Part shown: piece by piece, positions 19,201-28,135 of the stretch
Position numbering within the stretch: the stretch's first letter is position 1
Layout: the number at the start of each line of letters is the position of its first letter
Source of the DNA: Opitutia bacterium
GTDB taxonomy: Bacteria > Verrucomicrobiota > Verrucomicrobiia > Opitutales > Opitutaceae
Reading direction: 5' to 3'
Length of the DNA stretch: 64,000 bases
NCBI GenBank assembly: GCA_947474365.1
Contig: CANJIU010000028.1
Location: forward strand, 28,950-92,949
Position numbers and translations under genes: made by a program
Notes under the pieces: model-generated
Seen by the model: the letters and a program-made list of their open reading frames with translations, nothing else
Told to the model about the DNA's origin: nothing
Database searches by the model: none

Positions 19201-19694
19201 CCGCTGGCGATGGTCAGGCCGCCGTCGCCCGTGTTGTAGACGTCGTTCGGAATGTCAGTCTTGAAGAAATTCCGCGTGTTGCTCGTGCTGCCGAGGCCGC
19301 GGGTGCGGCTGATCGCGGAGTTGCCGCCGCCGCCCTCGCCGAAGAACTGCGCCGTCACGCCGTTCAGTTCGGCCGCCGTCTCGGTGTTCATGCTGTAGCT
19401 GAACGCGTCGTTGTTGTTGAACGCGCCGATGTCGGCCAGGAAATCGGGCGTCATCACCGACACCTGCGACGCGATGTCCTTGAAATCCGTCTTGAGCCGG
19501 CTGCCCGCGAGCGTGCTGGTGGAGGTGTAGCCGGTGTCGGCATCCGAGGTGATGACGAACGGCGAAAGGGCGACGGGTTCGTCAGTGGGGGCAGACACCG
19601 GAGTGGTTTTTTGCGCCAGCATCACCGGCGCGAAAAAAAGGACACCGAGGAGAAACCTCGGGAAAGGAAACAGGTGGGAATGGTCGAGGGACAT
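16290..19694 (-). CDS. TonB-dependent receptor (TBDR-2)
   Basis: A 1134-residue receptor, the longest of the five here. A signal peptide covers about 1-28 (FLLGVLFFAPVMLAQ), then VALSPFVITSDADTGYTS and a plug domain (TLAGSRLKTDFKDIASQVSV; ASGPNAILFGLGSPAG), then the barrel ending FSLSVDF with the terminal aromatic residue recognised by the barrel assembly machinery. It is the first gene of a minus-strand unit with TBDR-1 and the amidohydrolase. Its start faces TBDR-3 across a 445-bp divergent intergenic region. Substrate unknown; possible cargo is a peptide or glycan given the neighbours. Confidence 0.9.
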   Translation of the reverse strand: MSLDHSHLFPFPRFLLGVLFFAPVMLAQKTTPVSAPTDEPVALSPFVITSDADTGYTSTSTLAGSRLKTDFKDIASQVSVMTPDFLADIGAFNNNDAFSYSMNTETAAELNGVTAQFFGEGGGGNSAISRTRGLGSTSNTRNFFKTDIPNDVYNTGDGGLTIASGPNAILFGLGSPAGLADSRYNAAILTRVKHNVSLMTDTNGTRRGAIDYNQPLIRDRLGFRMDLLDSDRRFPLQPSYEKDRRIFGTIGYTPNRRVRLDVYTELMERNSSRPIYVLPKDQVSLWVNPGIGNRTAYNQPDVSPTPIGQTATTPNATSYLVNWASGQDTPPTYTYGAKISQPGVYTYRYTPTVRPLGGYLTGVGIATDFGAANTATFTDERFYPFSRYNVYGGSHPSIARAKRVMAQATVNLTRDLYLEMAANFETRRERLTNRYASTEALLNIDPSGYRYNAGFIPLDPIATGAQQAANRATNAANRTANPLLGSYFLEGAQQATINDSSNKDVRASLAYLFDASTKYRGSWLAWFGRHNFSTNVGYNEVERSTQNFLRIIKDDGAVDPVTGFKIAPSVITAANAKDGTSATGRYMVANNRLFRTRAYIDPTDPANRYDSQGGLDPFGTWTFNDAAGKPYQVGLFDVGGGTSAASGQRSGDLSKYAAWQAFLLKERVVLTYGRRWDSVRLKEYDATARAIDPKTGLAPVFDNVPWARFSGLPTFENTTKSVVVHPLKWMSVFYNLSTSNEASPSVVHDITGTLYPVPTGDNKDYGVSFQLGGLGLRVNQFKTAQTNTDAGNTYGNVGTRRSTYTLEGRYLAIQRLRSAALGRPEFNDYYLKSATSEGFNAIDNLVDYYRVYADSLAKGTEIELSGRVKKFDLRVSVGRTKSIKSNIGPNWLNYATDPVMIKRMESLEWYAFDNTSRQNRPVVAVSSTGQVVFGNLGDKPITGWKNIPLADSGANLSTTMYSNYTNTLLPQALQLIQFNGMSNPAVREWRFNSTLAYTFGSGWRGGFSTRLREKGVVSYATRPITLTIAGQSVTSLATDLQSPLYNDRIWYFDPFVAYTTRIGKDRRLTARVNVRNAFNRNEFIGASITSSNANAINVNDPRVSFYGWTNPNLITTIYQVQDPREVAFSLSVDF

Positions 19695-20139
19695 CAGGGG
19701 TGATGGAGTGAACCGGATCGGCCAATTCGGAAGTCAATGCGCCATCAAATGACTCGCACCGGGCAAAACAGCGATTCGGGTAGACGTATGTTACCGAGGG
19801 CTTGGGCGTCGTTGCAATAGACAGATGCGGAATCTCTTGTTGTTTTGCATCCCTGCAAGACGCCATCGGCGGCTTCCAAGCTTCCTGTCCGCTTTTCGGT
19901 CCGGGCGCGGTCCGATCGAGTTCCCAATGACGAAACCCCAATCATGATTCCCCCCGTCGGCACGCGGATGCAAAACCACCAGAGAATCCTCACAAAGCCA
20001 TGTTTTTCCAAACACCGACGTGCTAACCTCGGCACGACGGCGAAAGTGTGTGTTCCATATTCGAGGCACCCACGGACCCGTACGCTGGCCCAGCGCAGTA
20101 CCACCCACCAATCCGGACTGTAGTCATATTCCCCTCCCC
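19695..20139. promoter_or_regulatory. Divergent promoter region between two receptor pairs
   Basis: This 445-bp region separates the starts of TBDR-2 (minus) and TBDR-3 (plus) and holds no gene. On the minus strand a candidate sigma70-like promoter is TTGCAA (19817-19812) and TAACAT (19793-19788) with an 18-base spacer, about 90 bp before the TBDR-2 start. Each box matches the consensus at 4 of 6 positions, so support is modest. No clear equivalent is seen for the plus strand. The shared region suggests that the two receptor pairs could be co-regulated. Confidence 0.35.
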
Positions 20140-23100
20140 ATGAAAACCGTCTGCCTCGCCACCGCACTCTTCGCCGTTTCGAACTGCGCCTTCGGACAGG
20201 TTGCGACCAAAGCGAGCGTCGAATCCGACCCGATCGTCCTCTCCCCCTTTATCGTCGATACGTCAGCCGACCAAGGTTATCGCGCGTCGTCCTCCACGTC
20301 TGGGAGTCGGCTCAAGACGGATCTGAAAGACATCGCCGCCTCCGTGAACGTCCTGACGAACGAATTCCTGGACGATCTCGGCGCCACCGACATCGCGTCG
20401 GCCCTCGCGCTCGTCGCCGGTGCCGAAAACGACCAGACCACCGACCCCACGTCCATCGGCCTGAATCAAGGTTACCTCGGCGGCGATTTCGGCGACGTCA
20501 ACACCCGCTCCGGTGAAGTCCGGGTACGGGGTCTGGGCCGCGCCTCGACGGCCGCCAACTACGTCCCGGTGATCGCATCCACCGACCGTTACAACATCGA
20601 GCGGGCCGAATTCCTCCGCGGGGCCAACTCCATCCTCTTCGGTTTGTCCGAGCCCGCCGGCCTCATCAGCTACTCCACCAAAATCGCGAGTCTCCAGAAG
20701 GACATCAGCAAGGTGGAGACCAAGGTGGACAACTTCGGCACCCACCGTGGCGTGCTCGATCTCAGCCGCACCTTGGTCAAGGACAAGCTGGCGCTGCGGG
20801 GCGTCGGTCTCTACTCGGACAAGCGCTACCTCGTCGACACCGCCTACTGGCGCGACAAGCGCCTCTTCCTCACTGGCACATACCGGCCGTTCAAGGCCAC
20901 CACTGTGCGCGCGTTTGTCGAGCATACCGACACGGGCGGCCGTCGCCCGAATTTCCGCACCTCGCAGGACAACGTCTCGGGCTGGCTTGCGCTCTACAAC
21001 AAGTACGCGCCGCTCCTCACCCCTGCCCAGCTCGCCTCCGCGTTCTACTGGGACCCTACCGTCTTCAACGCCTCCGGCGGCCCCACCAACAGCGTCGTCA
21101 CGGTCGGTGGCCAGACCATCGATCTCGGCCTGTTGCGGCGCGGCAATGACGGCAACGCCAATGCCACCGCGCTCTTCTACGACAACCGCGACTGGAAGAC
21201 GCCGCAGGGCAACACCGCTACCATCACGTCCTCGCGCAACGGCGCCGGCACCGTCGAGGCCGCGGCCTTCCGCGGGATGTTCGTCCGCTCATCCGATCCG
21301 CTCGAAAACCGTCCCAATCCCTACGCCGATCCGCAAATCACCAATCGCGCCATCCTCCCTTACGATCGGGTCGAGATCGGCGCCCTGCCCGGCAACTACC
21401 GCTGGGAGCGCGGACGCAAGATCAACGTCACGGTCGACCAGCATCTGACCGACGGTCTCGATCTCTCAGCCAGTTTTCAGCGCGAAGTTTTCCGGCAAAA
21501 GCAGCAATACAGCCCCATCGCCCAGCAGCAGCAGGTCTCGATCGACGTGAACGTGAAGCTGCCCGATGGTCGCAACAATCCGAATTTTCTTCGGCCCTAC
21601 ATTTTCGGCCGCCAGCTCGGTGACTACAACCATCAGACCGCCGACAATTTTCTCGTGCAGGCGAACTATGATTTCGATTTCGCCAAAAAGACCGAACGCC
21701 TCGGCTGGCTCGGCTTTCACCGACTCACTTCCCTCTACACGCGCGCCGAGGCGGACCGGTTGACCTACCGGTGGAATGTCCAGATCGACAACACGATTCC
21801 CGGCGTGATGACCGCTGGCCTCACCGCCGCGTCGCGCCACCTCTATCAGTTCTGGTACATTGGCGACCCCGTGCAGGTGGGGGACACAGGCCTCCGGCTG
21901 ACGGGGTTTCCCACGACGACCGTCACAACTGCGGATCGCGCCTACAACTTCATCTATTACGATTCCACCACGCGGACGTGGAAGCAGTCACCCACTCCGC
22001 TCCAGACATCCAACCAACTGATTGCCGGCGGCCGCAATTACACGAGCCAGGAAAACGACGGCCTCGGCGCATCACTGCAGAGTTTCTACTGGAAACGCCG
22101 CATCGTCACGCTCGTGGGGTGGCGCAAGGACAACGTCGACGCCTTCACGCACACGCTTGTCTCGACCGCCGAGCCCCTGACGGGGGCCACGCGCTCCGAT
22201 TATCTCAAGAGTTCAATTCCGCAGCTCAGCAACTCAAAGGCGACAGCCACCCAGAGCATCGTCTTCCACGCCACGAACTGGCTGCGCCTCTTTGCGAGCC
22301 GTTCGGAAAACTTCGCCGCCACGGCGTCGCGCACCGATCCGCTGTTCCGCCCGATCGCCCCACAAAACGGCATCACCAAGGAAGCCGGCATCGGCCTGGA
22401 TTTATTCAACGGCAAGCTCAACCTTCGCGCCTCCGCCTACAACTCGTCGCAGAACCTCGCGACGAGCGGCGGATCCGCCAGTACTGCCAGCCTCCGCGTC
22501 GAGGTCGTCGAGGACCAGATCTACCAGGCGCTCGCCGCGACGGGCCGCCTCGCCGAGTGGTCCACGTTCGGCCCCAATGGCGTGACCAAGAACGAGTACA
22601 ACCGCCCGCTCGATGTGTCGGCCACGGAGGATTCCGTCTCCAAGGGGGTCGAGGCCGAGGTCGTTTACACGCCGCTCCCCGGTTGGCGGATGGCGTTCAA
22701 CGCCAGCAAACTGGAGAATGTCAGCACGAACGTCGGCCGCGAGCTCGGCGAATTTCTCGCGGTGCGCGCGCCGTTCTACCGAAAATATTTTCAGGAGGGT
22801 CTGCGGACCGATGGCTCGACCAACGCCCGGCCAAGCACAGCTACGCTCATCAGCACGAATTTCGCCAACGCCGTCGCCGCCAATTACGTCGGCAACATCC
22901 TGAAGGAGGGCACCTCTAATCCGGGGATTTCAAAATACTCCTTCAAGCTCCTCACGAGCTATGGATTCCGCCAGGGCCTGCTCAAGGGTTTCAGCGTCGG
23001 CGGCAACGCGAGCTGGGAGCAGGGCAAGATCGTCGGCTTCGCCCTGCTCAACACGACGTTCAACATTGGCGGACTCGACAACTACGCCGGCACCGTCGCC

Positions 23101-23328
23101 GATCCGAATCACCCGTTTATCCGCAGCTCGACGATCTCCGGAGGTGCGTTTGGCAGTTATCGGAAGAAGATCTACCGCGACCGCGTGATGTGGAAGATTC
23201 AGCTCAACGCCCAAAACCTCTTCGGCGAACACGGCCTCCGCCAAATCTCCGTCAATCCCGACCAGTCGAAAGTCTGGGGCGTTGCACCGCCTCGCACCTG
23301 GGAATTGTCGAATTCGTTCGAGTTCTGA
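20140..23328 (+). CDS. TonB-dependent receptor (TBDR-3)
   Basis: A 1062-residue receptor. The short signal peptide (KTVCLATALFAVSNCAFGQ) is followed by IVLSPFIVDTSADQGYRAS, a plug domain with SGSRLKTDLKDIAASVNVLT and RGANSILFGLSEPAGLIS, and a barrel ending WELSNSFEF. ATG 20140 is chosen because it starts the signal peptide; an upstream in-frame GTG adds 40 residues unlike a signal sequence. TBDR-4 starts 28 bp after its stop, so the two are probably cotranscribed. The family usually imports glycans, metal complexes or peptides; the downstream sulfatase and symporter favour a carbohydrate. Confidence 0.9.
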   Translation: MKTVCLATALFAVSNCAFGQVATKASVESDPIVLSPFIVDTSADQGYRASSSTSGSRLKTDLKDIAASVNVLTNEFLDDLGATDIASALALVAGAENDQTTDPTSIGLNQGYLGGDFGDVNTRSGEVRVRGLGRASTAANYVPVIASTDRYNIERAEFLRGANSILFGLSEPAGLISYSTKIASLQKDISKVETKVDNFGTHRGVLDLSRTLVKDKLALRGVGLYSDKRYLVDTAYWRDKRLFLTGTYRPFKATTVRAFVEHTDTGGRRPNFRTSQDNVSGWLALYNKYAPLLTPAQLASAFYWDPTVFNASGGPTNSVVTVGGQTIDLGLLRRGNDGNANATALFYDNRDWKTPQGNTATITSSRNGAGTVEAAAFRGMFVRSSDPLENRPNPYADPQITNRAILPYDRVEIGALPGNYRWERGRKINVTVDQHLTDGLDLSASFQREVFRQKQQYSPIAQQQQVSIDVNVKLPDGRNNPNFLRPYIFGRQLGDYNHQTADNFLVQANYDFDFAKKTERLGWLGFHRLTSLYTRAEADRLTYRWNVQIDNTIPGVMTAGLTAASRHLYQFWYIGDPVQVGDTGLRLTGFPTTTVTTADRAYNFIYYDSTTRTWKQSPTPLQTSNQLIAGGRNYTSQENDGLGASLQSFYWKRRIVTLVGWRKDNVDAFTHTLVSTAEPLTGATRSDYLKSSIPQLSNSKATATQSIVFHATNWLRLFASRSENFAATASRTDPLFRPIAPQNGITKEAGIGLDLFNGKLNLRASAYNSSQNLATSGGSASTASLRVEVVEDQIYQALAATGRLAEWSTFGPNGVTKNEYNRPLDVSATEDSVSKGVEAEVVYTPLPGWRMAFNASKLENVSTNVGRELGEFLAVRAPFYRKYFQEGLRTDGSTNARPSTATLISTNFANAVAANYVGNILKEGTSNPGISKYSFKLLTSYGFRQGLLKGFSVGGNASWEQGKIVGFALLNTTFNIGGLDNYAGTVADPNHPFIRSSTISGGAFGSYRKKIYRDRVMWKIQLNAQNLFGEHGLRQISVNPDQSKVWGVAPPRTWELSNSFEF

Positions 23329-23356
23329 GCTCACTCCACGCCCCCGCTGTCCTCCC

Positions 23357-26300
23357 ATGAAACTCTTCCCCACCTTCGCGGCATCATGCGCGCTTTCCGG
23401 CCTCGCCGCTGCTCAGGTCGTCCCGGCTTCGTCCACCGCCGCGACACCCGCAGCCAGCGACTCCGTCGTTCAACTCAGTCCGTTTACCGTCGTCTCGGAA
23501 AACGACCGCGGCTATCGCGCCGAAAACACCCTCTCCGGTTCCCGACTTAACTCCTCCCTCAAGGACACACCCGGCGCCCTCGATGTGCTCACCAAGGAAT
23601 TTCTCGACGACATCGGCGCGACCACGCTCGAACAGGCGCTTGCATTCTCCACCAACTTCGCGGAGGACGCGGGCGATTTCGACAGCCAGGGCGTGATCAA
23701 CACGATCTTCCCCGGCGCGCAGCTCAACGTGAACTTTCGCACCCGCGGCCTGGGCGGCACGATGGCCCGCAATTATCTGCAGACTGATTCGCGCCCGGCC
23801 TTCTACACCGTAGAACGCATCGACAACTCCAGCGGCCCCAACGCCATTCTCTTCGGCCTCGGCAGCGCCGGTGGCGTCGTCAACATCACGACCAAGCGCG
23901 CCAACGTGAATCGAGCCGCGTACGGACTCGATTTCCTCTTCGACAGCAACAGCAGCCGCCGCGTCACCGCGGACGCCAACCAGGTGCTGATCCCCAAGAC
24001 CCTGGGATTGCGCGTCAACGGCATCGCCGAACGCACCAAGAAATACCGCGCCAATTTTTCCAACAACACCGACGGCGTCCATCTCGCCACGACGTGGCGC
24101 GCCACGGATCGCACGGAAGTCCGCGCCGAGTTCGAACGCGAGCACACCACCGGTAGCGTCGCCTATCCCGGTCCCCATCTCGTCAACACCTACGTCACGA
24201 ACTGGCTCGACCGCGGCTCTCCGGTCTTCGATCTGCCCGTCAACTGGGACACGCTCACGGCCGCCCAGCGCAACGCCCTCGTGAATCCCGCCGGCTCGCC
24301 CGTCGCCTTCAACACCATCGGCGCCGCCGCCAGCCCCGTCGTCGTGCAGAATGGCGACCGGTCGTTCCTCATCAACGCCGCCAACTCACTGTTCACCAAC
24401 TCGAGCCTCGGCAGCAACGACGCCAACAACCGGCAGACGATCGATCCGCGCTTCTTCAATCCTCGCGGCAACATCAACGGCCCCGGCGGCCGCAAGGGCG
24501 TCGATCGCCAGATCTTCGCCGTCGCCGTCGATCACAAACTCGCCGAGCAACTCTACCTCAACCTCTCCGCCTCGCGCGAAACCGGCCGTGCGGACACTTA
24601 TCAGGCCTTCGCCAACGGTGCCGCGAGCGGCGCCACGATTCTCACCGACGCCAACCGTACGTTCACCAATAGCACGCAGATTCTCAACCTCGGCGGCACC
24701 GCCCTCGCCACCAACGCCGCCGGCCAGGCAATCAACCCGTTCGCCGGCCAATATTACACCCAATCGCGTTGGTTACATCGCACCCAGCGCGGCGAGCGCG
24801 AAATTATCCAGGGCACCGCCGCCTCGCAGTTCAACCTTGGCCGCTGGCTCGGCTCGCATCGCGTGGTCGGCACCGCCTCCTACATGGAGAGTTCCGCCGG
24901 CAGCGAGAATTTCCGCGACTCGTGGCTCTACGCGCCATTCAACGCCGATCCCGTCAACACCAACAACGGCGTCGTCCGCCGCCACTACGCCTCTCCACTC
25001 GACGCCGCCAATTTCTTCGTGCCCGACTGGCGCGAGTTCCCGACCCTCACGTGGAACCACCCGACGCGCGGCCCGATCAGTACCGGCTGGGTGACTGAGG
25101 GCGAAAATTTCCGCACCGCCCGCCAGTTCTCCTACCTCGGCGCCGCGCAGAGCCGTTTCTTCAACAACCGCCTCGTGCTGACGACCGGCTACCGCGTCGA
25201 TGAGACCACCGACTACGTCTACGGCCAGAAGATCGTTCGCCCGCCTGGCTGGGAGGCCAGCAACGGCCTCAACGTGCTCGATCGCACCAGCGTTGCCAAG
25301 ACCCCCAATCGCGGACCCACGCGCACCCTCGGCGGAGTGTTTCACGTGACTCAATGGATGTCCGTCTACGCGAACAAGAGCACCAACTTCGGTCCGCCCC
25401 GCGGCAACATCGTCGGCCCCGACGCCGTCACGCCGCCCAACACCGCCGGCAAGGGCCTCGACGCCGGCCTCAAGTTTGATCTCTTCGGCGGCCGCGTCGC
25501 GTTCGACCTCGGCTACTTCGACACCTCGAACAACAGCGTCACCGAGGTGCTCACGCTCAACCTCAACAGCGCCGACAGCATCCGCGGCGCCTACAACGCG
25601 GTCTTCCCGATCCTCAACAATCCCGCCGGCACCACCCGGCTTTTCAACTCCGCCGATCCCGCCGCTGTCGCCAGCCTCATCGCCAGTTACCCGCTGGTCC
25701 GCCCCGTTTACAACGCCAACGCCGACATGCTCGACCAGGCGAGCCGCGGCTACGAACTCCGCCTCACGGCGAACCCGTTGGCGGGCGTGCGGATTCGCGC
25801 GACCGTTTCCAAGACCGACCGCGAACGCGAGAACCTCTACCGTTTCACGCTCCCGATGGCCGCCCAGCTCCGCACCTACATCAAGGACCTGCAGGCGAAA
25901 AATCCGTCCGTAAACGTCGGCAACCTCGCGACCGCCGCGAATCCCACCGCCACGATTGCGAGCCTGCTCGACGCTCTCGACCAGCGCCTCGATCAGTCGA
26001 TCGATTCGCTCAGCAATAATTTCGGCGGCGGCAAACTCACCGCCAACCTCACCGCCAGCTTCGATCTGCCGGGCCGGCTCAAGGGCTGGGGCATCACCAC
26101 CAGCACGCGCTACAAGTCGGGCGCCTATACCGGCGCCTACGAGATTCGCACCGGCGGCGTCGCGACCGGCGCGTTGCTCGACACCATCCCGCTTTTCGGC
26201 AACAGCACGATCGACCACGACGCCTCGCTCCGCTACCGGACCCGCTTCAACTGGCTCCGAAAAACCGCCGTCACTTTCCAACTGAACATCATTAACGTCC

Positions 26301-26449
26301 TCGACCAATCCGCCCCAATCGTCCGCCGCATGCGGACCGTCGTCATCGCCCCGGGCGCCCCGGCGCCGACGTCCGCCGACCTCGTCCCGTCCTCCTACTT
26401 CATTCGCACACCACGCGCATGGACGCTCACCTCGAAATTCGATTTCTGA
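23357..26449 (+). CDS. TonB-dependent receptor (TBDR-4)
   Basis: A 1030-residue receptor with a signal peptide (about 1-20, ending GLAAAQ), then VQLSPFTVVSENDRGYRAE, plug motifs (TLSGSRLNSSLKDTPGALDV; SSGPNAILFGLGSAGGVVNI) and a barrel ending WTLTSKFDF. It directly follows TBDR-3. Its plug differs from the others in having a second-position Thr-Pro-Gly in the SLKD segment, so the pair are not recent duplicates. A very long open frame on the opposite strand (24773-26608) is a GC-driven artefact. A 213-bp gap separates it from the sulfatase gene, which may have its own promoter. Confidence 0.9.
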   Translation: MKLFPTFAASCALSGLAAAQVVPASSTAATPAASDSVVQLSPFTVVSENDRGYRAENTLSGSRLNSSLKDTPGALDVLTKEFLDDIGATTLEQALAFSTNFAEDAGDFDSQGVINTIFPGAQLNVNFRTRGLGGTMARNYLQTDSRPAFYTVERIDNSSGPNAILFGLGSAGGVVNITTKRANVNRAAYGLDFLFDSNSSRRVTADANQVLIPKTLGLRVNGIAERTKKYRANFSNNTDGVHLATTWRATDRTEVRAEFEREHTTGSVAYPGPHLVNTYVTNWLDRGSPVFDLPVNWDTLTAAQRNALVNPAGSPVAFNTIGAAASPVVVQNGDRSFLINAANSLFTNSSLGSNDANNRQTIDPRFFNPRGNINGPGGRKGVDRQIFAVAVDHKLAEQLYLNLSASRETGRADTYQAFANGAASGATILTDANRTFTNSTQILNLGGTALATNAAGQAINPFAGQYYTQSRWLHRTQRGEREIIQGTAASQFNLGRWLGSHRVVGTASYMESSAGSENFRDSWLYAPFNADPVNTNNGVVRRHYASPLDAANFFVPDWREFPTLTWNHPTRGPISTGWVTEGENFRTARQFSYLGAAQSRFFNNRLVLTTGYRVDETTDYVYGQKIVRPPGWEASNGLNVLDRTSVAKTPNRGPTRTLGGVFHVTQWMSVYANKSTNFGPPRGNIVGPDAVTPPNTAGKGLDAGLKFDLFGGRVAFDLGYFDTSNNSVTEVLTLNLNSADSIRGAYNAVFPILNNPAGTTRLFNSADPAAVASLIASYPLVRPVYNANADMLDQASRGYELRLTANPLAGVRIRATVSKTDRERENLYRFTLPMAAQLRTYIKDLQAKNPSVNVGNLATAANPTATIASLLDALDQRLDQSIDSLSNNFGGGKLTANLTASFDLPGRLKGWGITTSTRYKSGAYTGAYEIRTGGVATGALLDTIPLFGNSTIDHDASLRYRTRFNWLRKTAVTFQLNIINVLDQSAPIVRRMRTVVIAPGAPAPTSADLVPSSYFIRTPRAWTLTSKFDF

Positions 26450-26662
26450 ACGATGAGTGGATTCCGGATCTCGCTTGTTCGTCTCGCGGCCGCCGTCGCG
26501 CGCGCCACCACGAACACGGCTCGGTATTTCTGGCCCGATCGGTCCAAGCCCGACGTTCACCGACTGTGGGTGCGCGTCGGCGCAAATATCGCCGCGACCT
26601 GAATCCACGCTCGCATCACATCGTCCCGCTCAAATAATTTCAGCCCGCTCCGCGGCCATTCG

Positions 26663-28135
26663 ATGCCTCCCCCGAACATCCTCTTCGTGATGACTGACCA
26701 GCAGCGATTCGACACGATCGCCGCCCTCGGTCACGCCCCCGCCCGGACGCCCAATCTCGACCGACTCGTCCGCCGCGGCGTGGCCTGCACGAACGCCTAT
26801 TCCTCATGCCCGGTCTGCGTTCCGGCGCGGTACTCGCTCATGACCGGCTGCGAGCCGTCGAAGACCAGCTGGCTGAGCAATTGGGCCCCAGGTGACCACG
26901 TGCGCGAGCGTTGCGGGCCCTACTTGGCCGAAACGCTCGCCGCGCGTGGCTACCGCACCTGGGGGCTGGGAAAATTTCACACCGAACCACGGCACGAGCC
27001 GCTCGGTTTCGCCGTGCACGAATACAGCGAGGAACTCTGGGCGACGGAGGAGGAATTTCGCAACGATGACTACGTGCGCTGGCTGCGCTCCCGTGCGCCC
27101 GACTTCAGCCATCTCGAACAGGTGCACGGCGAACGCAGCGACATGTACTACGTGCCGCAGCTGCGCCCCATGCCCGCCGCCCTCACGGTCGAATCGTGGC
27201 TCGCCGGCCGCGCAGTAGAGGAGCTGGGAAAAGCGGATGCGCGCCCGTATTTCGGCTTCGTCTCGTTCGTCACACCGCACCCCCCAATCGCACCGCCCGT
27301 TCCGTACAACCGGATGTTCAATCCGGACGACATGTCGGATCCATTGCTGGGCGATCCGGCCGTCGACACGGCCGACGACTACCTTGCCTGGATGAATCAC
27401 GCCGTCTGGGCGGAGGACATCCCGCCCTCGCAGGCGCGGCGCCTGCGCGCGCGCTATCTCGGCTCAATCACGTTCATCGACGACTGCATCGGCCGCATCC
27501 TCGACGCGGTGGAGGCGCGCCCTGACGCCGACAACACCGTCATCTGCTTTTTCTCCGACCATGGGGACCATCTCGGCGACCACCGCGCCTGGCAGAAGGA
27601 GAGTTTTTTCGAAGCCTCGTGTCGCGTGCCGTTGCTCGTGAGCTGGCCCGGCCACCTGCCCGCCGGCGCCCGCTTCGAAGGACTCGCCGCACTCACCGAT
27701 CTCTTCGGCCTCGCGACGTCCGCAACCGGGAACGGCGAATGGCGCGACGGCCATCATCTGCTCGGCGCATTGCGCGGCGCCGCCCCAGCCCGCGAAACGC
27801 TCATCGGCATGTACGGCACGCCTGGCACGCGGCATTTCAAGTGCATGGTGCGGGAGGGCGACCTGAAGTACATCTGGCTCGCCAACGGCGGGCGCGAATT
27901 GCTCTTCAACCTGCGCGCCGACCCACAAGAGACCCGCTCACTCACCACGCAGGAACCGGCCCGTCTGGCCGCGCTGCGCGACCGTGCGGTCCGCACCTTG
28001 GCGGAACGTGAACTCACGCAGCCCGCCGTCGAAAATGGCACGTTGAAGGCGCTGCCGTTCGAGCCCTTTCCCCGCACCCGCATCAAGCAATTCGCGCGCG
28101 GCGTCACCGATTTCGGCCAAGGGCCCACCACGTGA
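26663..28135 (+). CDS. Type I sulfatase, apparently cytoplasmic
   Basis: A 490-residue sulfatase whose N terminus begins directly with the catalytic domain (PPPNILFVMTDQQRFD), so there is no signal peptide. The catalytic motif is C-V-P-A-R at Cys52, followed by YSLMTG. FSDHGDHLGDH near the middle supplies further metal ligands. Sulfate-ester hydrolysis in the cytoplasm is inferred from the missing export signal. The gene overlaps the next one, a sugar symporter, by 4 bp (GTGA), which implies coupled translation and suggests that a sulfated sugar is imported and then desulfated. The Cys must be oxidised to formylglycine by an enzyme encoded elsewhere. Closest by motif to choline-sulfatase/heparan-type sulfatases, but the substrate is unknown. 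Confidence 0.88.
   Translation: MPPPNILFVMTDQQRFDTIAALGHAPARTPNLDRLVRRGVACTNAYSSCPVCVPARYSLMTGCEPSKTSWLSNWAPGDHVRERCGPYLAETLAARGYRTWGLGKFHTEPRHEPLGFAVHEYSEELWATEEEFRNDDYVRWLRSRAPDFSHLEQVHGERSDMYYVPQLRPMPAALTVESWLAGRAVEELGKADARPYFGFVSFVTPHPPIAPPVPYNRMFNPDDMSDPLLGDPAVDTADDYLAWMNHAVWAEDIPPSQARRLRARYLGSITFIDDCIGRILDAVEARPDADNTVICFFSDHGDHLGDHRAWQKESFFEASCRVPLLVSWPGHLPAGARFEGLAALTDLFGLATSATGNGEWRDGHHLLGALRGAAPARETLIGMYGTPGTRHFKCMVREGDLKYIWLANGGRELLFNLRADPQETRSLTTQEPARLAALRDRAVRTLAERELTQPAVENGTLKALPFEPFPRTRIKQFARGVTDFGQGPTT

Noticed and set aside
13233..26449. SusC/SusD-type locus
   Set aside because: The receptors are not followed by any SusD-like lipoprotein gene.
24773..26608. 611-codon open frame on the minus strand, opposite TBDR-4
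   Set aside because: The product is repetitive Val/Gly/Ala/Glu-rich sequence with no domain. It mirrors the codon bias of the TonB receptor on the other strand, whose plug and barrel are unmistakable.
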